This document shows positions 8,739 through 16,187 of a stretch of DNA of 39,668 nt, in pieces. The notes under the pieces were generated by a model. It had not been told where the DNA came from, did not search any database, and saw only the letters and a list, made by a program, of their open reading frames with translations. This DNA is from Microbacteriaceae bacterium. GTDB lineage: Bacteria; Actinomycetota; Actinomycetes; Actinomycetales; Microbacteriaceae. Position 1 is the stretch's first letter. Every line of letters starts with the position of its first letter. The stretch is taken from positions 1 to 39,668 of the forward strand of contig CANGDL010000013.1 in the NCBI GenBank assembly GCA_947452675.1. The letters run 5' to 3'. The position numbers and the translations under genes were made by a program.

Positions 8739-8818
8739 AGCTACCTTCGGTTGAAACCCAAGGCTGGCTGTCAGGCAGTTCCCAGTCCGTTCACAGCATC
8801 CGGTGTTGAAGTGAATCC

Positions 8819-9289
8819 ATGGCAGACAAGAATGAAAAGATCGAAGCCGCCGAAGCTCCAAAAGCAAAGGCCCACTTCGACTTCACCAAACTAAACACTC
8901 TCGCAGTTGTCTCACTGGCATCTGCGGCAACCGGATTCGGCGCAGTAGCGGCCGTAATCACCGGTCACATCGCACTCGCTCAGCTAAAGAAATCCAATGA
9001 ATCCGGCCGCGGCCTTGCCCTGACCGGCATGATCCTCGGATACGTGGGAATTGGGCTTTGGATTCTCGGCGGCATTGGAATGGCATTAGTCAGAATTTTC
9101 GTGGGCCAACGCTATGGCGTTGAACTCGGCGGCAACGGCGGTCAGCACATGCAGAACTTCCAGGGCGGCTTCGGCGGCATGATGGGAGGTCGCGGTGACG
9201 TTGACGGAAATGGCCCCGGCGGAATGATGGGCAACGGTTGGGTGACTCCTAACGGTGTTGCAACCCAGGCGCCTGCGCAGACTAACTAA
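8819..9289 (+). CDS. DUF4190 membrane protein with Gly/Met-rich tail
   Basis: A 156-residue protein of unknown function. A short charged N-terminus is followed by two membrane segments (about 27-50 and 65-92) around GHIALAQLKKSNESGRGLALTG, the hallmark of DUF4190 proteins common in actinobacteria. The C-terminal third (about 100-156) is low-complexity, rich in Gly, Met, Asn and Gln (FGGMMGG, PGGMMG), and probably disordered. It lies 80 nt after the rimI::tsaD fusion with no obvious terminator between. The function cannot be inferred from context. Confidence 0.75.
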   Translation: MADKNEKIEAAEAPKAKAHFDFTKLNTLAVVSLASAATGFGAVAAVITGHIALAQLKKSNESGRGLALTGMILGYVGIGLWILGGIGMALVRIFVGQRYGVELGGNGGQHMQNFQGGFGGMMGGRGDVDGNGPGGMMGNGWVTPNGVATQAPAQTN

Positions 9290-9347
9290 CGAGAATCTTG
9301 TAAACGAGAACCCTTGGTTATTTCAGGGGCTCGCAAACGAGAACCCT
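9288..9347. repeat. Short direct repeats at the methyltransferase 3' end
   Basis: AAACGAGAACCCT occurs at 9302-9314 and 9335-9347 (33-nt period), with a partial third copy AACGAGAAT at 9288-9296 (15-nt offset). The first copy in gene orientation lies in the last codons of the methyltransferase and the others just after its stop. Both spacings are multiples of three, so this looks like a small duplication of the gene's end. Confidence 0.5.
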
Positions 9348-10520
9348 GTGGGCGTCGCCCACTCTGGTAACAATCAGAGTGGCGGCGCCCTTTCCCTTTG
9401 GCTGGAGTTCTTTTCGAAGCTGCTCGGGCACGATGTCAGAGCCACGCTTCTTTATTTCAAGAGTTCCGATGCCCTTTTCACGAAGGTAAGCCTTGAGCTT
9501 CTTCCGATCGAAAGTGAGGTTGTCGAGCACACGGTAGCCCTTCAGCCACGGTGAGCGCAACTCTTTGGCGGTGGTCAGATAGGCGATTTCCGGGCTAAAA
9601 ATATGAGCGTCGAGCTGCTCGGCCAACTGCCCAAGTAAATGCGACCGAATCACCGCGTTATCTGGTTCATAAACGAACTCTTCGATTTCACCGAGCGGGG
9701 CATCCTTGCGCACGGTTGATTCACTTACTATTTCGTGCTTGCCGGCGCCATCGATCAAAAGTGCCGAACGCTTTATCCCGTGGCGCGCGAGTGAACCAAA
9801 CCATAGGCTGAGTTCAACCAAATCGCCATTGACCGAAATCCACTGCGCCTCGGCTTCCTCCGGGATGCCCTCGTGCGGGTGTCCTGGGCCGAACTTCACG
9901 CCGGTTGGCTTAGTCGCTGCGGCGGCCATCACGAAATCGAAGCTTGGCGAGAAAGCCAACGGGTCAAATTTTCGCGTGGCCCGCTCGCGAGCCGGGCCAC
10001 CGAGCTCCCGTCTAGCCGGGTCGAAAAAAAGCGAGTCAAATCGATTCAGGTCAAGTGTTGTCACGTCAGCCTGTTCAACAGTTGCATTCTCGAATGGGGC
10101 CAAGTTATAGGTAGCCACGGCTGCTGTAACTTCATCAACCTCGAAAGCTTTGACCGGGATGTCCAGGCTAGCCAAGGCAAGTGATTCTGCGCCGATTCCG
10201 CAACCGAGATCTGCCACATTCTTCACGTTGGCATCGCGGAATCTTCCGGCGTGAAGGGCGGCAACGGATAGTCGAGAGGCCTGTTCTAGGCCCGGTTCGG
10301 TGAAGAGCATTCGCGAGGCGAATGGGCCAAACTTGGCGACACCGCGCTTGCGCAACTTAGCCTGGGTTAGTACTGCCGCAACCATGAGGGCGTCATGCCC
10401 CTGTGCACGCAGTTGGGATACCAGCTTTACGACATCGCCTTTTTCGGCATACTCCGCCGACTTCGACAAGAGCTCCTGCCCCTCGGGGGAGAGCAGTCGA
10501 ATGAAGTCATCGCGTTCCAT
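9318..10520 (-). CDS. Class I SAM-dependent methyltransferase with THUMP-like C-terminal domain
   Basis: A 400-residue protein (from ATG 10520) seen widely in actinobacteria. An N-terminal helical part is followed by a Rossmann methyltransferase domain: motif [13 protein letters not shown] at about 102-113, then an acidic loop [11 protein letters not shown] and SLFFDPARR, where DPAR resembles the catalytic motif of RNA/DNA base methyltransferases. The C-terminal ~75 residues ([21 protein letters not shown]) form the THUMP-like domain, suggesting an RNA substrate; the actual substrate is unknown. The frame is open to GTG 10571, but that would run into the CIRCE operator; TAGGCT 7 nt before ATG 10520 supports the shorter form. 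It is divergent from groES. Confidence 0.85.
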   Translation of the reverse strand: MERDDFIRLLSPEGQELLSKSAEYAEKGDVVKLVSQLRAQGHDALMVAAVLTQAKLRKRGVAKFGPFASRMLFTEPGLEQASRLSVAALHAGRFRDANVKNVADLGCGIGAESLALASLDIPVKAFEVDEVTAAVATYNLAPFENATVEQADVTTLDLNRFDSLFFDPARRELGGPARERATRKFDPLAFSPSFDFVMAAAATKPTGVKFGPGHPHEGIPEEAEAQWISVNGDLVELSLWFGSLARHGIKRSALLIDGAGKHEIVSESTVRKDAPLGEIEEFVYEPDNAVIRSHLLGQLAEQLDAHIFSPEIAYLTTAKELRSPWLKGYRVLDNLTFDRKKLKAYLREKGIGTLEIKKRGSDIVPEQLRKELQPKGKGAATLIVTRVGDAHRVLVCEPLK

Positions 10521-10527
10521 AACCACA

Positions 10528-10533
10528 AGCCTA
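10528..10533 (-). promoter_or_regulatory. Putative -10 box (leaderless) of the methyltransferase gene
   Basis: TAGGCT on the minus strand lies 7 nt before ATG 10520, with no Shine-Dalgarno sequence. It supports ATG 10520 as the start rather than GTG 10571. Confidence 0.45.
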
Positions 10534-10564
10534 AAGTGTGTTCGCTCAGGGCTATCCCCAGCAG

Positions 10565-10591
10565 TTAGCACTCAGTCAGGTCGAGTGCTAA
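10565..10591 (+). promoter_or_regulatory. CIRCE operator (HrcA site) and groES promoter
   Basis: A perfect CIRCE element: TTAGCACTC (10565-10573), nine spacer bases, GAGTGCTAA (10583-10591). HrcA repressor binds this sequence and releases it when GroEL is titrated by unfolded protein. The right arm overlaps TAATAT at 10589-10594, a good -10 box, and the left arm covers the -35 position, so bound HrcA would block RNA polymerase. Transcription starting near 10600 gives a leader of about 54 nt before groES. Confidence 0.93.
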
Positions 10592-10653
10592 TATCGAATC
10601 ACAGCTCGCATCGCGAGTTACTAACCATCAATAGTTTTGAAGAAGAGGGAATC

Positions 10654-10950
10654 ATGTCGGTTTCAATCAAGCCACTTGAAGATCGCATCGTTGTTTTGCC
10701 AGTCGAGGCAGAGCAGGTAACCGCTTCGGGTCTGGTTATTCCAGACACCGCAAAGGAGAAGCCGCAGGAGGCCGAGGTTATTGCAGTTGGTCCTGGTCGC
10801 GTAGACGACAAGGGCAACCGCATCCCAGTCGACGTAAATGTCGGCGACAAGGTTATCTTCTCGAAGTACGGAGGCACCGAGCTAAAGTACAACGGCCACG
10901 AGTACCTAGTGCTTTCAGCACGCGACGTTCTAGCGGTAGTAGTTCGCTAA
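10654..10950 (+). CDS. groES: Co-chaperonin GroES
   Basis: A 98-residue GroES that forms the heptameric lid of GroEL. It begins [16 protein letters not shown], has the mobile-loop region [14 protein letters not shown] (about 18-31), and VIAVGPGR and [15 protein letters not shown] of the beta-barrel. The start is ATG 10654 with GAGGGA about 7 nt upstream; the open frame extends to 10300, but that part is antisense to the methyltransferase and crosses the operator, so it is not used. A strong terminator lies 23 nt after the stop, and no groEL follows, so groES is transcribed alone. Confidence 0.97.
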   Translation: MSVSIKPLEDRIVVLPVEAEQVTASGLVIPDTAKEKPQEAEVIAVGPGRVDDKGNRIPVDVNVGDKVIFSKYGGTELKYNGHEYLVLSARDVLAVVVR

Positions 10951-10972
10951 ACTCCAAAGTATGAATTCTTCG

Positions 10973-11001
10973 AAGAACCCCGACCTCGGTCGGGGTTCTT
11001 T
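10973..11001 (+). terminator. Intrinsic terminator of groES
   Basis: A GC-rich hairpin with arms 10973-10984 and 10989-11000, a very tight loop and a TTCTTT end lies just after groES. It also falls within the first codons of the longest possible rarD reading frame, which argues that rarD starts further downstream. Confidence 0.8.
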
Positions 11002-11038
11002 GCTATCTGGTGGCAGGGTTCTGAGTCAGAGCCAGCAG

Positions 11039-11929
11039 TTGACTCGTGGGTTGACCGTCGGTGTGTCAGCCTACCTAATCTGGGGTAGCTTTCCGCTAAT
11101 TATTTCAATGCTTGGCTTCGCCTCACCGTTTGAAATCGTGGTTTGGCGAATAGTCTTTGGTTTTTTAGTCGCAGCCTTACTGATTTCGATAACCAGAGGC
11201 TGGAAGGAAATCGCCGCCGTAATCCGACAACCAAAACTCATGGTCTGGGTTGTTGCATCGAGTGTTTTCATACTGATCAACTGGCAGGTTTATGTGATTG
11301 GCATTTCCAGTGGTCATGTTGTCGAGAGCGCTCTGGGGTACTTCATCAACCCGCTAGTGACGATTTTGCTAGCTGTTGTGTTCCTTCGCGAACGCCTCAG
11401 GAAATTGCAGTGGGCAGCGGTTGCCATGGGTGCAACAGCCGTCACAATTTTGACAATTGACTATGGCCGACTGCCGTGGATAGCTTTGAGCCTCGCCGGA
11501 TCTTTTGGAATCTACGGTTTGGCCAAAAGCAAACTCGGCGGCAAGGTTTCGGCTGTTAATAGCTATGCCTTGGAGTCGGGAATCCTTTTGCCGGTTGCTG
11601 CGATTCAGGGATCGATCATCGGTGCAAGTTCATCGGGACTTCAGTTTTCACATCACGGTTTTTGGGGTGCCGCCGGATTGGTGTTCTTTGGAATCATGAC
11701 TGCTGTGCCGCTGATTATGTTTGGAACCGCCGCCAAGTATCTGCCACTCAGCGTGGTTGGCCTAATGCAGTACATGACTCCAAGCATCCAATTCATTTTG
11801 GCGCTCACCGTATTTCGCGAGGAGATGCCAGTCGCCAGATGGATTGGATTCTTCGTCGTCTGGCTCGGTTTGGGTTTCTTGACTACTGACATGCTGCGTC
11901 AGACACGAAATCGTGCCCGAAGCAAATAA
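11039..11929 (+). CDS. rarD: RarD / EamA-family transporter (drug/metabolite superfamily)
   Basis: A protein of about 296 residues with ten predicted membrane helices. RGLTVGVSAYLIWGSFPLI is the family's N-terminal helix (compare AYxxWG of RarD), followed by WRIVFGF, a duplicated EamA layout, and SVVGLMQYMTPSIQFILALTVFREEMP near the C-terminus, a typical RarD block. Substrates of RarD proteins are not established. The frame is open to ATG 10961, but that would encode through the groES terminator hairpin and add 26 residues absent from the family; TTG 11039 gives normal RarD length, although it has only a poor ribosome-binding site. The start is therefore uncertain, the gene itself is not. Confidence 0.82.
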   Translation: MTRGLTVGVSAYLIWGSFPLIISMLGFASPFEIVVWRIVFGFLVAALLISITRGWKEIAAVIRQPKLMVWVVASSVFILINWQVYVIGISSGHVVESALGYFINPLVTILLAVVFLRERLRKLQWAAVAMGATAVTILTIDYGRLPWIALSLAGSFGIYGLAKSKLGGKVSAVNSYALESGILLPVAAIQGSIIGASSSGLQFSHHGFWGAAGLVFFGIMTAVPLIMFGTAAKYLPLSVVGLMQYMTPSIQFILALTVFREEMPVARWIGFFVVWLGLGFLTTDMLRQTRNRARSK

Positions 11930-12097
11930 CGAAACATAATCTTTACATTCGCATTAGAAGAAGCATTTTGCTACGAAATTAGTTGTGCATACCGTGGGGC
12001 TCAACGAATATCGCAGTTTTATGAAGTTTTAGACCCCTATTTCGATTACGTTTTTTTACCACTTGCTACGCAACGTTGCTCCTAGAGCGAAATCTCT

Positions 12098-12126
12098 TTT
12101 ACATAGAGTTTTGTTCTAACTAGACT
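12098..12126 (+). promoter_or_regulatory. Promoter of the ABC binding-protein gene
   Basis: TTTACA (12098-12103), a 17-nt spacer and TAGACT (12121-12126) form the best -35/-10 pair in the window. Transcription would start near 12133, giving a leader of about 55 nt. It lies in the 258-nt gap 11930-12187, whose upstream half is AT-rich and shows no other clear feature. Confidence 0.65.
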
Positions 12127-12135
12127 TAATCCAGA

Positions 12136-12161
12136 CACCAGGTATGGATCCCATCCTGGTG
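12136..12161 (+). promoter_or_regulatory. Leader hairpin / palindrome before the binding-protein gene
   Basis: CACCAGG (12136-12142) pairs with CCTGGTG (12155-12161); the inner ATGG and CCAT add four pairs, leaving one bulged base and a 3-nt loop. It begins a few bases after the predicted transcription start and has no T-tract, so it is more likely an operator or a 5'-end mRNA-stabilising stem than a terminator. Confidence 0.5.
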
Positions 12162-12187
12162 CTTTACACAAACTAGGAGCTATACAT

Positions 12188-13447
12188 ATGAGCGCATTCT
12201 CAACCAAGAAGGGTCTAGGCATCGTTGCAGCAGTTGCAGCCAGCGCACTAGCCTTCGGCGTTGCCCTGCCAGCGCAGGCGGCAAGCGACGACCAGATTCT
12301 AAAGATCCAGGGAATCATTCCTCTAACTGGTTCACTTTCATTCCTTTCACCACCAGAAATTGCTGCACTTCACCTTGCACAGGATGACATCAACGCAGCT
12401 GGTGGCGTTCTTGGCAACAAGGTTCAGCTAACCATTTCTGACTCAGGCGATGGCGACACCCTAAGCATTGCCGACCAGTCAGCAACCAAGGCACTTGCAA
12501 GCAAGGCTGACGTTGTTGTTGGCGCGGCTGCTTCAGGCGTAACCCGCTCAATCATCAACAAGATCACCGGCGCAAAGGTGCTTGAGATCTCGATGTCAAA
12601 CACTGCTCCTGACCTTTCAACCTGGAAGGATGGCGGCTACTACTTCCGCACCGCACCATCTGACCTACTTCAGGGTCGCATCCTTGCAAACCAGATCCTT
12701 CAGGACGGCCGCAAGAACGTTGCAATCGTTTATGCAGACAACTCATACGGTAACGGCCTAAAGGGCGTAACCTCAGGCATCCTAACCAAGGGTGGCGCAA
12801 CCGTTACTTCTTACGCATTCACCGAGAACGAGACCAACTTTGCGTCTATCGTTGACAAGGTTGTTGCGGCTAAGCCAGACGCAGTTGCTCTAATCTCATA
12901 CGACGAGTCAAAGAAGGCACTTCCTGCATTCCAGGCAAAGGGCTTCGACGGCAGCAAGTTCTACCTAGTTGACGGTAACCTGTTCGACTACTCGAAGGAA
13001 GCCTTCGCTTCATACCTAAACGGTTCAAAGGGAACCACCCCAGGTAAGGACGCATCTGCTTCATTCAAGTCACGTCTTGCAGCTTCTTACAAGAAGTACA
13101 CCGGCAAGGTTCTTGGAAACAACTTCTCATACGGCGCTGAGACCTACGATGCAGTTGTCCTAACTGCTATCGCTGCTCAGGCTGCGGGTAAGGCTACCGG
13201 CGAGGCAATCAAGGGTCAGCTAACCAACATCTCACTTGCAGGTTCTGGCAAGACCACCGTTACTTCGTTTGCAGCTGCCCTAAAGGCAATCAAGGCTGGC
13301 AAGAAGGTTAACTACGATGGCCTTTCAGGTCCAATCGAGTTCGACTCAAACGGTGACCCAACCGGTGCTTACATTGGTATCTACAAGTACGACGCAACTG
13401 GTAACTTCTCACTAGTTCGCACCGTTGCTGGTAACTCAACCAAGTAA
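12188..13447 (+). CDS. livK: Branched-chain amino-acid type ABC transporter substrate-binding protein
   Basis: A 419-residue periplasmic-binding-fold type I protein of the Leu/Ile/Val (HAAT) family. The Sec signal MSAFSTKKGLGIVAAVAASA...AQA-AS gives cleavage near residue 32. The mature part starts DDQILKIQGIIPLTGSLSFL, followed by AALHLAQDDINAAGG, VVVGAAASGVTRSI and VAIVYADNSYGNGLKG, all usual for the family. Unlike most monoderm binding proteins it has no lipobox cysteine. The start at ATG 12188 has AGGAG about 11 nt upstream. Codon choice (CTA for Leu, TCA for Ser, GTT for Val) looks tuned for high expression. It converges on the livHMGF genes, its likely partners; the ligand could be amino acids or short amides and urea. 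Confidence 0.88.
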   Translation: MSAFSTKKGLGIVAAVAASALAFGVALPAQAASDDQILKIQGIIPLTGSLSFLSPPEIAALHLAQDDINAAGGVLGNKVQLTISDSGDGDTLSIADQSATKALASKADVVVGAAASGVTRSIINKITGAKVLEISMSNTAPDLSTWKDGGYYFRTAPSDLLQGRILANQILQDGRKNVAIVYADNSYGNGLKGVTSGILTKGGATVTSYAFTENETNFASIVDKVVAAKPDAVALISYDESKKALPAFQAKGFDGSKFYLVDGNLFDYSKEAFASYLNGSKGTTPGKDASASFKSRLAASYKKYTGKVLGNNFSYGAETYDAVVLTAIAAQAAGKATGEAIKGQLTNISLAGSGKTTVTSFAAALKAIKAGKKVNYDGLSGPIEFDSNGDPTGAYIGIYKYDATGNFSLVRTVAGNSTK

Positions 13448-13478
13448 CAACTTCAAGCTGACTTAGGTCAGTGAGACG

Positions 13479-13509
13479 AAACCCCCGATCCACACGGATC
13501 GGGGGTTTT
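13479..13509 (+). terminator. Intrinsic terminator of the binding-protein gene
   Basis: A perfect 13-pair stem (arms 13479-13491 and 13496-13508, loop ACAC) with the T-run beginning inside the right arm. It lies 31 nt after the stop. Confidence 0.9.
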
Positions 13510-13554
13510 GCTTTGTCCACGGTTACATCGTCGCCGGTCAAAGGTCAGACCCGG

Positions 13555-13590
13555 AAATAAGAATCCCCGCAGCTCTCGCTGCGGGGATTC
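13555..13590 (-). terminator. Intrinsic terminator of livF
   Basis: A perfect 13-pair stem (arms 13561-13573 and 13578-13590, loop TCTC on plus) lies 18 nt after the livF stop. On the minus strand the tail is TTATTT. With the terminator at 13479-13509 it insulates the two converging units. Confidence 0.8.
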
Positions 13591-13608
13591 AATGGCTCTA
13601 GGAGCGGT

Positions 13609-14340
13609 TTATAGCTCTGCTAGGTTGCCTAGGTAAAGTTCGACCATCTTCGGGTCGTTTAGAAGCTCACGGCCGGTTCCGGTGTGAGCGTCGTGACCCT
13701 GGTCAAGAACGTATGCGCGGTCACAAATCTGAAGGCAGCGACGTGCGTTCTGCTCAACCATGATCACGGTCACGCCAGCCTTGTTGACTTCTTTGACTCG
13801 CAGGAAAGCTTCATCCTGGCGAACCGGTGACAGACCGGCTGAAGGCTCGTCTAGCAGAAGCACCGATGGGTCAATCATCAAAGCGCGACCCATGGCAACC
13901 ATCTGGCGCTCACCTCCAGAAAGCGAACCCGCCTTCTGAGCTCGGCGCTTTCCAAGGTCAGGGAAGATGTTCGTCACAAACTCGAATCGCTCGTCAAAAC
14001 GCTTCGGTGTCTGGAAGACACCCATCTGCAGGTTTTCTTCGATGGTTAGGCTAGGGAAAACATTGTTGGTCTGAGGCACGAATGCTACGCCTTTTGAAAC
14101 CAACTTGTTTGCCTTCAGGTTGGTGATCTCTTCACCGTTTAGCCAAACTTTGCCCGAGCGAACGTTTACCTGACCAAAGATTGCCTTGAGGAGAGTCGAC
14201 TTGCCGGCACCATTAGGGCCAATGATGCCGATTAGCTCACCCTTGTTGGCGACCAGCGAGCAGTCGTTCAAGATATTGATGCCTGGGAGGTAGCCGGCAT
14301 CGAGGTGCTCAGCGTATACAACTGGAGTCTGGTCAGCCAT
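13609..14340 (-). CDS. livF: ABC transporter ATP-binding protein LivF
   Basis: A 243-residue ATPase of the branched-chain amino-acid importer family. Walker A GPNGAGKST at about 40-48, Q-loop FVPQTNN, signature LSGGERQM, Walker B VLLLDEPSAGLSP and the His switch in VIMVEQNARR, where EQN replaces the usual E-H and is characteristic of LivF. Shorter than LivG and lacking its C-terminal extension, as expected. Its ATG overlaps the livG stop (TAATG), so it is the last gene of a coupled livH-livM-livG-livF operon. Confidence 0.93.
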   Translation of the reverse strand: MADQTPVVYAEHLDAGYLPGINILNDCSLVANKGELIGIIGPNGAGKSTLLKAIFGQVNVRSGKVWLNGEEITNLKANKLVSKGVAFVPQTNNVFPSLTIEENLQMGVFQTPKRFDERFEFVTNIFPDLGKRRAQKAGSLSGGERQMVAMGRALMIDPSVLLLDEPSAGLSPVRQDEAFLRVKEVNKAGVTVIMVEQNARRCLQICDRAYVLDQGHDAHTGTGRELLNDPKMVELYLGNLAEL

Positions 14341-15200
14341 TAGTTGGTTTCCTTTGCAGCTGAGTTGATGTCAATATCACCGAGGTCACTGTTTGCGTGC
14401 GCACCCAGGTAAGCGTCGATAACGGCAGGGTTCTTCATAACGTCAGCAGGAGGGCCTTCGGCCACAACCTTGCCTTCGGCCATCACAATCACCCAGTCGG
14501 AGATGTGTCGAACCATGTGCATGTCGTGCTCAACGAAAAGCACGGTAGTGCCATTTTCTTTTAGGCCCTTGATGTGCTCGAGTAGGCTCTGGGTCAACGC
14601 AGGGTTTACACCGGCCATTGGCTCATCGAGCATTACAAGCTTCGGGTCGCTCATCAATGCTCTAGCCATCTCTAGAAGCTTCCGCTGACCTCCTGATAGG
14701 GCAGCCGCGTAGTCTTCGCGCTTTGCGTCGAGCTTGAATCGCTTCAGCAACTCGTCAGCCTTCAAAGTGATTTTAGCTTCGTGCTTCTTCCATACCGGTC
14801 GCAGGAATGCCTGGAAGAAACCTTCGCCAGGGTTCTTCTGGTCGCCTAAGCGCATGTTATCGATCACAGTCAACAGGCTCAGCGCCTTGGTCAGCTGGAA
14901 GGTGCGAATCATGCCCATGCGAGCAACCTTGTAGGAGCTCACATTTGCAAGATTCTTGCCATCGAAGGTCCATTCACCGGTGTTTGGCTTGTCGAAGCCA
15001 GTGAGTAGGTTGAACATCGTTGTCTTACCGGCACCGTTAGGGCCGATGAGAGCGGTGATTAGACCGCGCGGAATCTCCATGTGCTCTACGTCAACAGCGG
15101 TTAGACCTCCGAAGACGCGGGTCACCTTGTTGGCAACAAGGATCGGGTCTACCTTCTTGCAGCCCGGAGCTGGTTCGCCGATTGAAATCTGATTAGCCAT
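14340..15200 (-). CDS. livG: ABC transporter ATP-binding protein LivG
   Basis: A 286-residue ATPase. Walker A GPNGAGKTT (about 54-62), Q-loop MIRTFQLTKAL, signature LSGGQRKL, Walker B LVMLDEPMAGVNP and His switch VLFVEHDMHMV, in the order and wording of LivG. The Q-loop region followed by a long helical insert (NPGEGFFQAFLRPVWKKHE) is typical. The N-terminus has about 20 extra residues before the first strand, including a Cys, of unclear meaning. It overlaps livM by 8 nt. Confidence 0.93.
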   Translation of the reverse strand: MANQISIGEPAPGCKKVDPILVANKVTRVFGGLTAVDVEHMEIPRGLITALIGPNGAGKTTMFNLLTGFDKPNTGEWTFDGKNLANVSSYKVARMGMIRTFQLTKALSLLTVIDNMRLGDQKNPGEGFFQAFLRPVWKKHEAKITLKADELLKRFKLDAKREDYAAALSGGQRKLLEMARALMSDPKLVMLDEPMAGVNPALTQSLLEHIKGLKENGTTVLFVEHDMHMVRHISDWVIVMAEGKVVAEGPPADVMKNPAVIDAYLGAHANSDLGDIDINSAAKETN

Positions 15201-16176
15201 TGAACTGCAGCTCCTTCTTGTTTCCGAAGATTCCCTGAGGGCGGAAGATAACCAGCAACATCAGTGCAACACCGACGAGTAGGAATCGAATCTGTCCAAC
15301 CTGAGCGATGTCTAGGAATGGGAGCCAACCCATGTTGACCAGGCCTTCCATGACGCTTTGGAGGAACATGAGGAGACCGAAGAACACCATGCCACCGACG
15401 ATTGGGCCGAGGATGGTGGCGGCGCCACCAAGCAACAGAATTGTCCAAAGCATAAAGGTGAAGTTGGTTCCCCAGTTCGAAGGCTGGTTGGTCTGCGAAG
15501 ACATCACAAACACCATGCCACCGAGGCTGGCAATCGAGCCACCGACAATCATCGACTGAAGCTTGTATGAGAAGACGTTCTTGCCAAGTGAGCGAACGGC
15601 ATCCTCGTCTTCACGAATTCCCTTAAGCACGCGACCCCAAGGGCTGCGGGTTAGGAAGAACAAGAAAACAGCAATCAAGATGATCAGTGACCAAGCAACG
15701 ATTCGGATGAAAAGCTCGTTCTCGCTCAGTGCGAAAACACCGAAGTCGTAGCGGCCCTTTGGAATCGGGTTGAGTGCGTAAAAACTGTCGCCAAACTGGC
15801 TGAGGCCATTCGAACCACCGGTGACGTTCTCGAAGATCGAGGCCGAAACGGCAAACTTCAGCGCCTGGGCTGCAGCAATGGTTACGATCGCGAGGTAGTC
15901 GGCTCGCAAACGAAGAGTAGGAATACCTAACACCACGGCGAAAGCAGCAGAGCACAGAAGACCGAACAAGACTGATGAATACCAAGGCCAGCCGAAACTC
16001 AGCGTCGCGATCGAGTATCCGTATGCACCAAGCGCCGCAAAAGCCGCTTGACCGAAGTTCAGGAGACCCGTGAAGCCGAAGTGAACGGCTAGGCCGAGAG
16101 CACAGAGCACGTAGGCGGCGGTGTAGGCGCCGATGAACTCACCGAAAGTGAGGTTAAGAGCATTTAGCCAATCCAT
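15193..16176 (-). CDS. livM: ABC transporter permease LivM
   Basis: A 327-residue permease with about nine membrane helices. GLAVHFGFTGLLNFGQAAFAALGAYGY is the conserved LivM N-terminal block, followed by LRLRADYLAIVTIAAAQALKF and TGGSNGLSQ. The cytoplasmic EAA-like loop is SPWGRVLKGIREDEDAVRSLGKNV, which contacts the ATPases. The start is ATG 16176 with GGAGAT upstream. It lies 11 nt after livH. Confidence 0.93.
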   Translation of the reverse strand: MDWLNALNLTFGEFIGAYTAAYVLCALGLAVHFGFTGLLNFGQAAFAALGAYGYSIATLSFGWPWYSSVLFGLLCSAAFAVVLGIPTLRLRADYLAIVTIAAAQALKFAVSASIFENVTGGSNGLSQFGDSFYALNPIPKGRYDFGVFALSENELFIRIVAWSLIILIAVFLFFLTRSPWGRVLKGIREDEDAVRSLGKNVFSYKLQSMIVGGSIASLGGMVFVMSSQTNQPSNWGTNFTFMLWTILLLGGAATILGPIVGGMVFFGLLMFLQSVMEGLVNMGWLPFLDIAQVGQIRFLLVGVALMLLVIFRPQGIFGNKKELQFNG

Positions 16177-16187
16177 GTTTTATCTCC

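Noticed and set aside
10521-10571. Longer methyltransferase starting at GTG 10571
   Set aside because: It would overlap the CIRCE operator and skip the better-placed ATG 10520 with its TAGGCT box.
10300-10653. In-frame upstream extension of groES (216-residue frame)
   Set aside because: The extra part is antisense to the methyltransferase gene and runs through CIRCE and the promoter; ATG 10654 has a good ribosome-binding site and gives normal GroES length.
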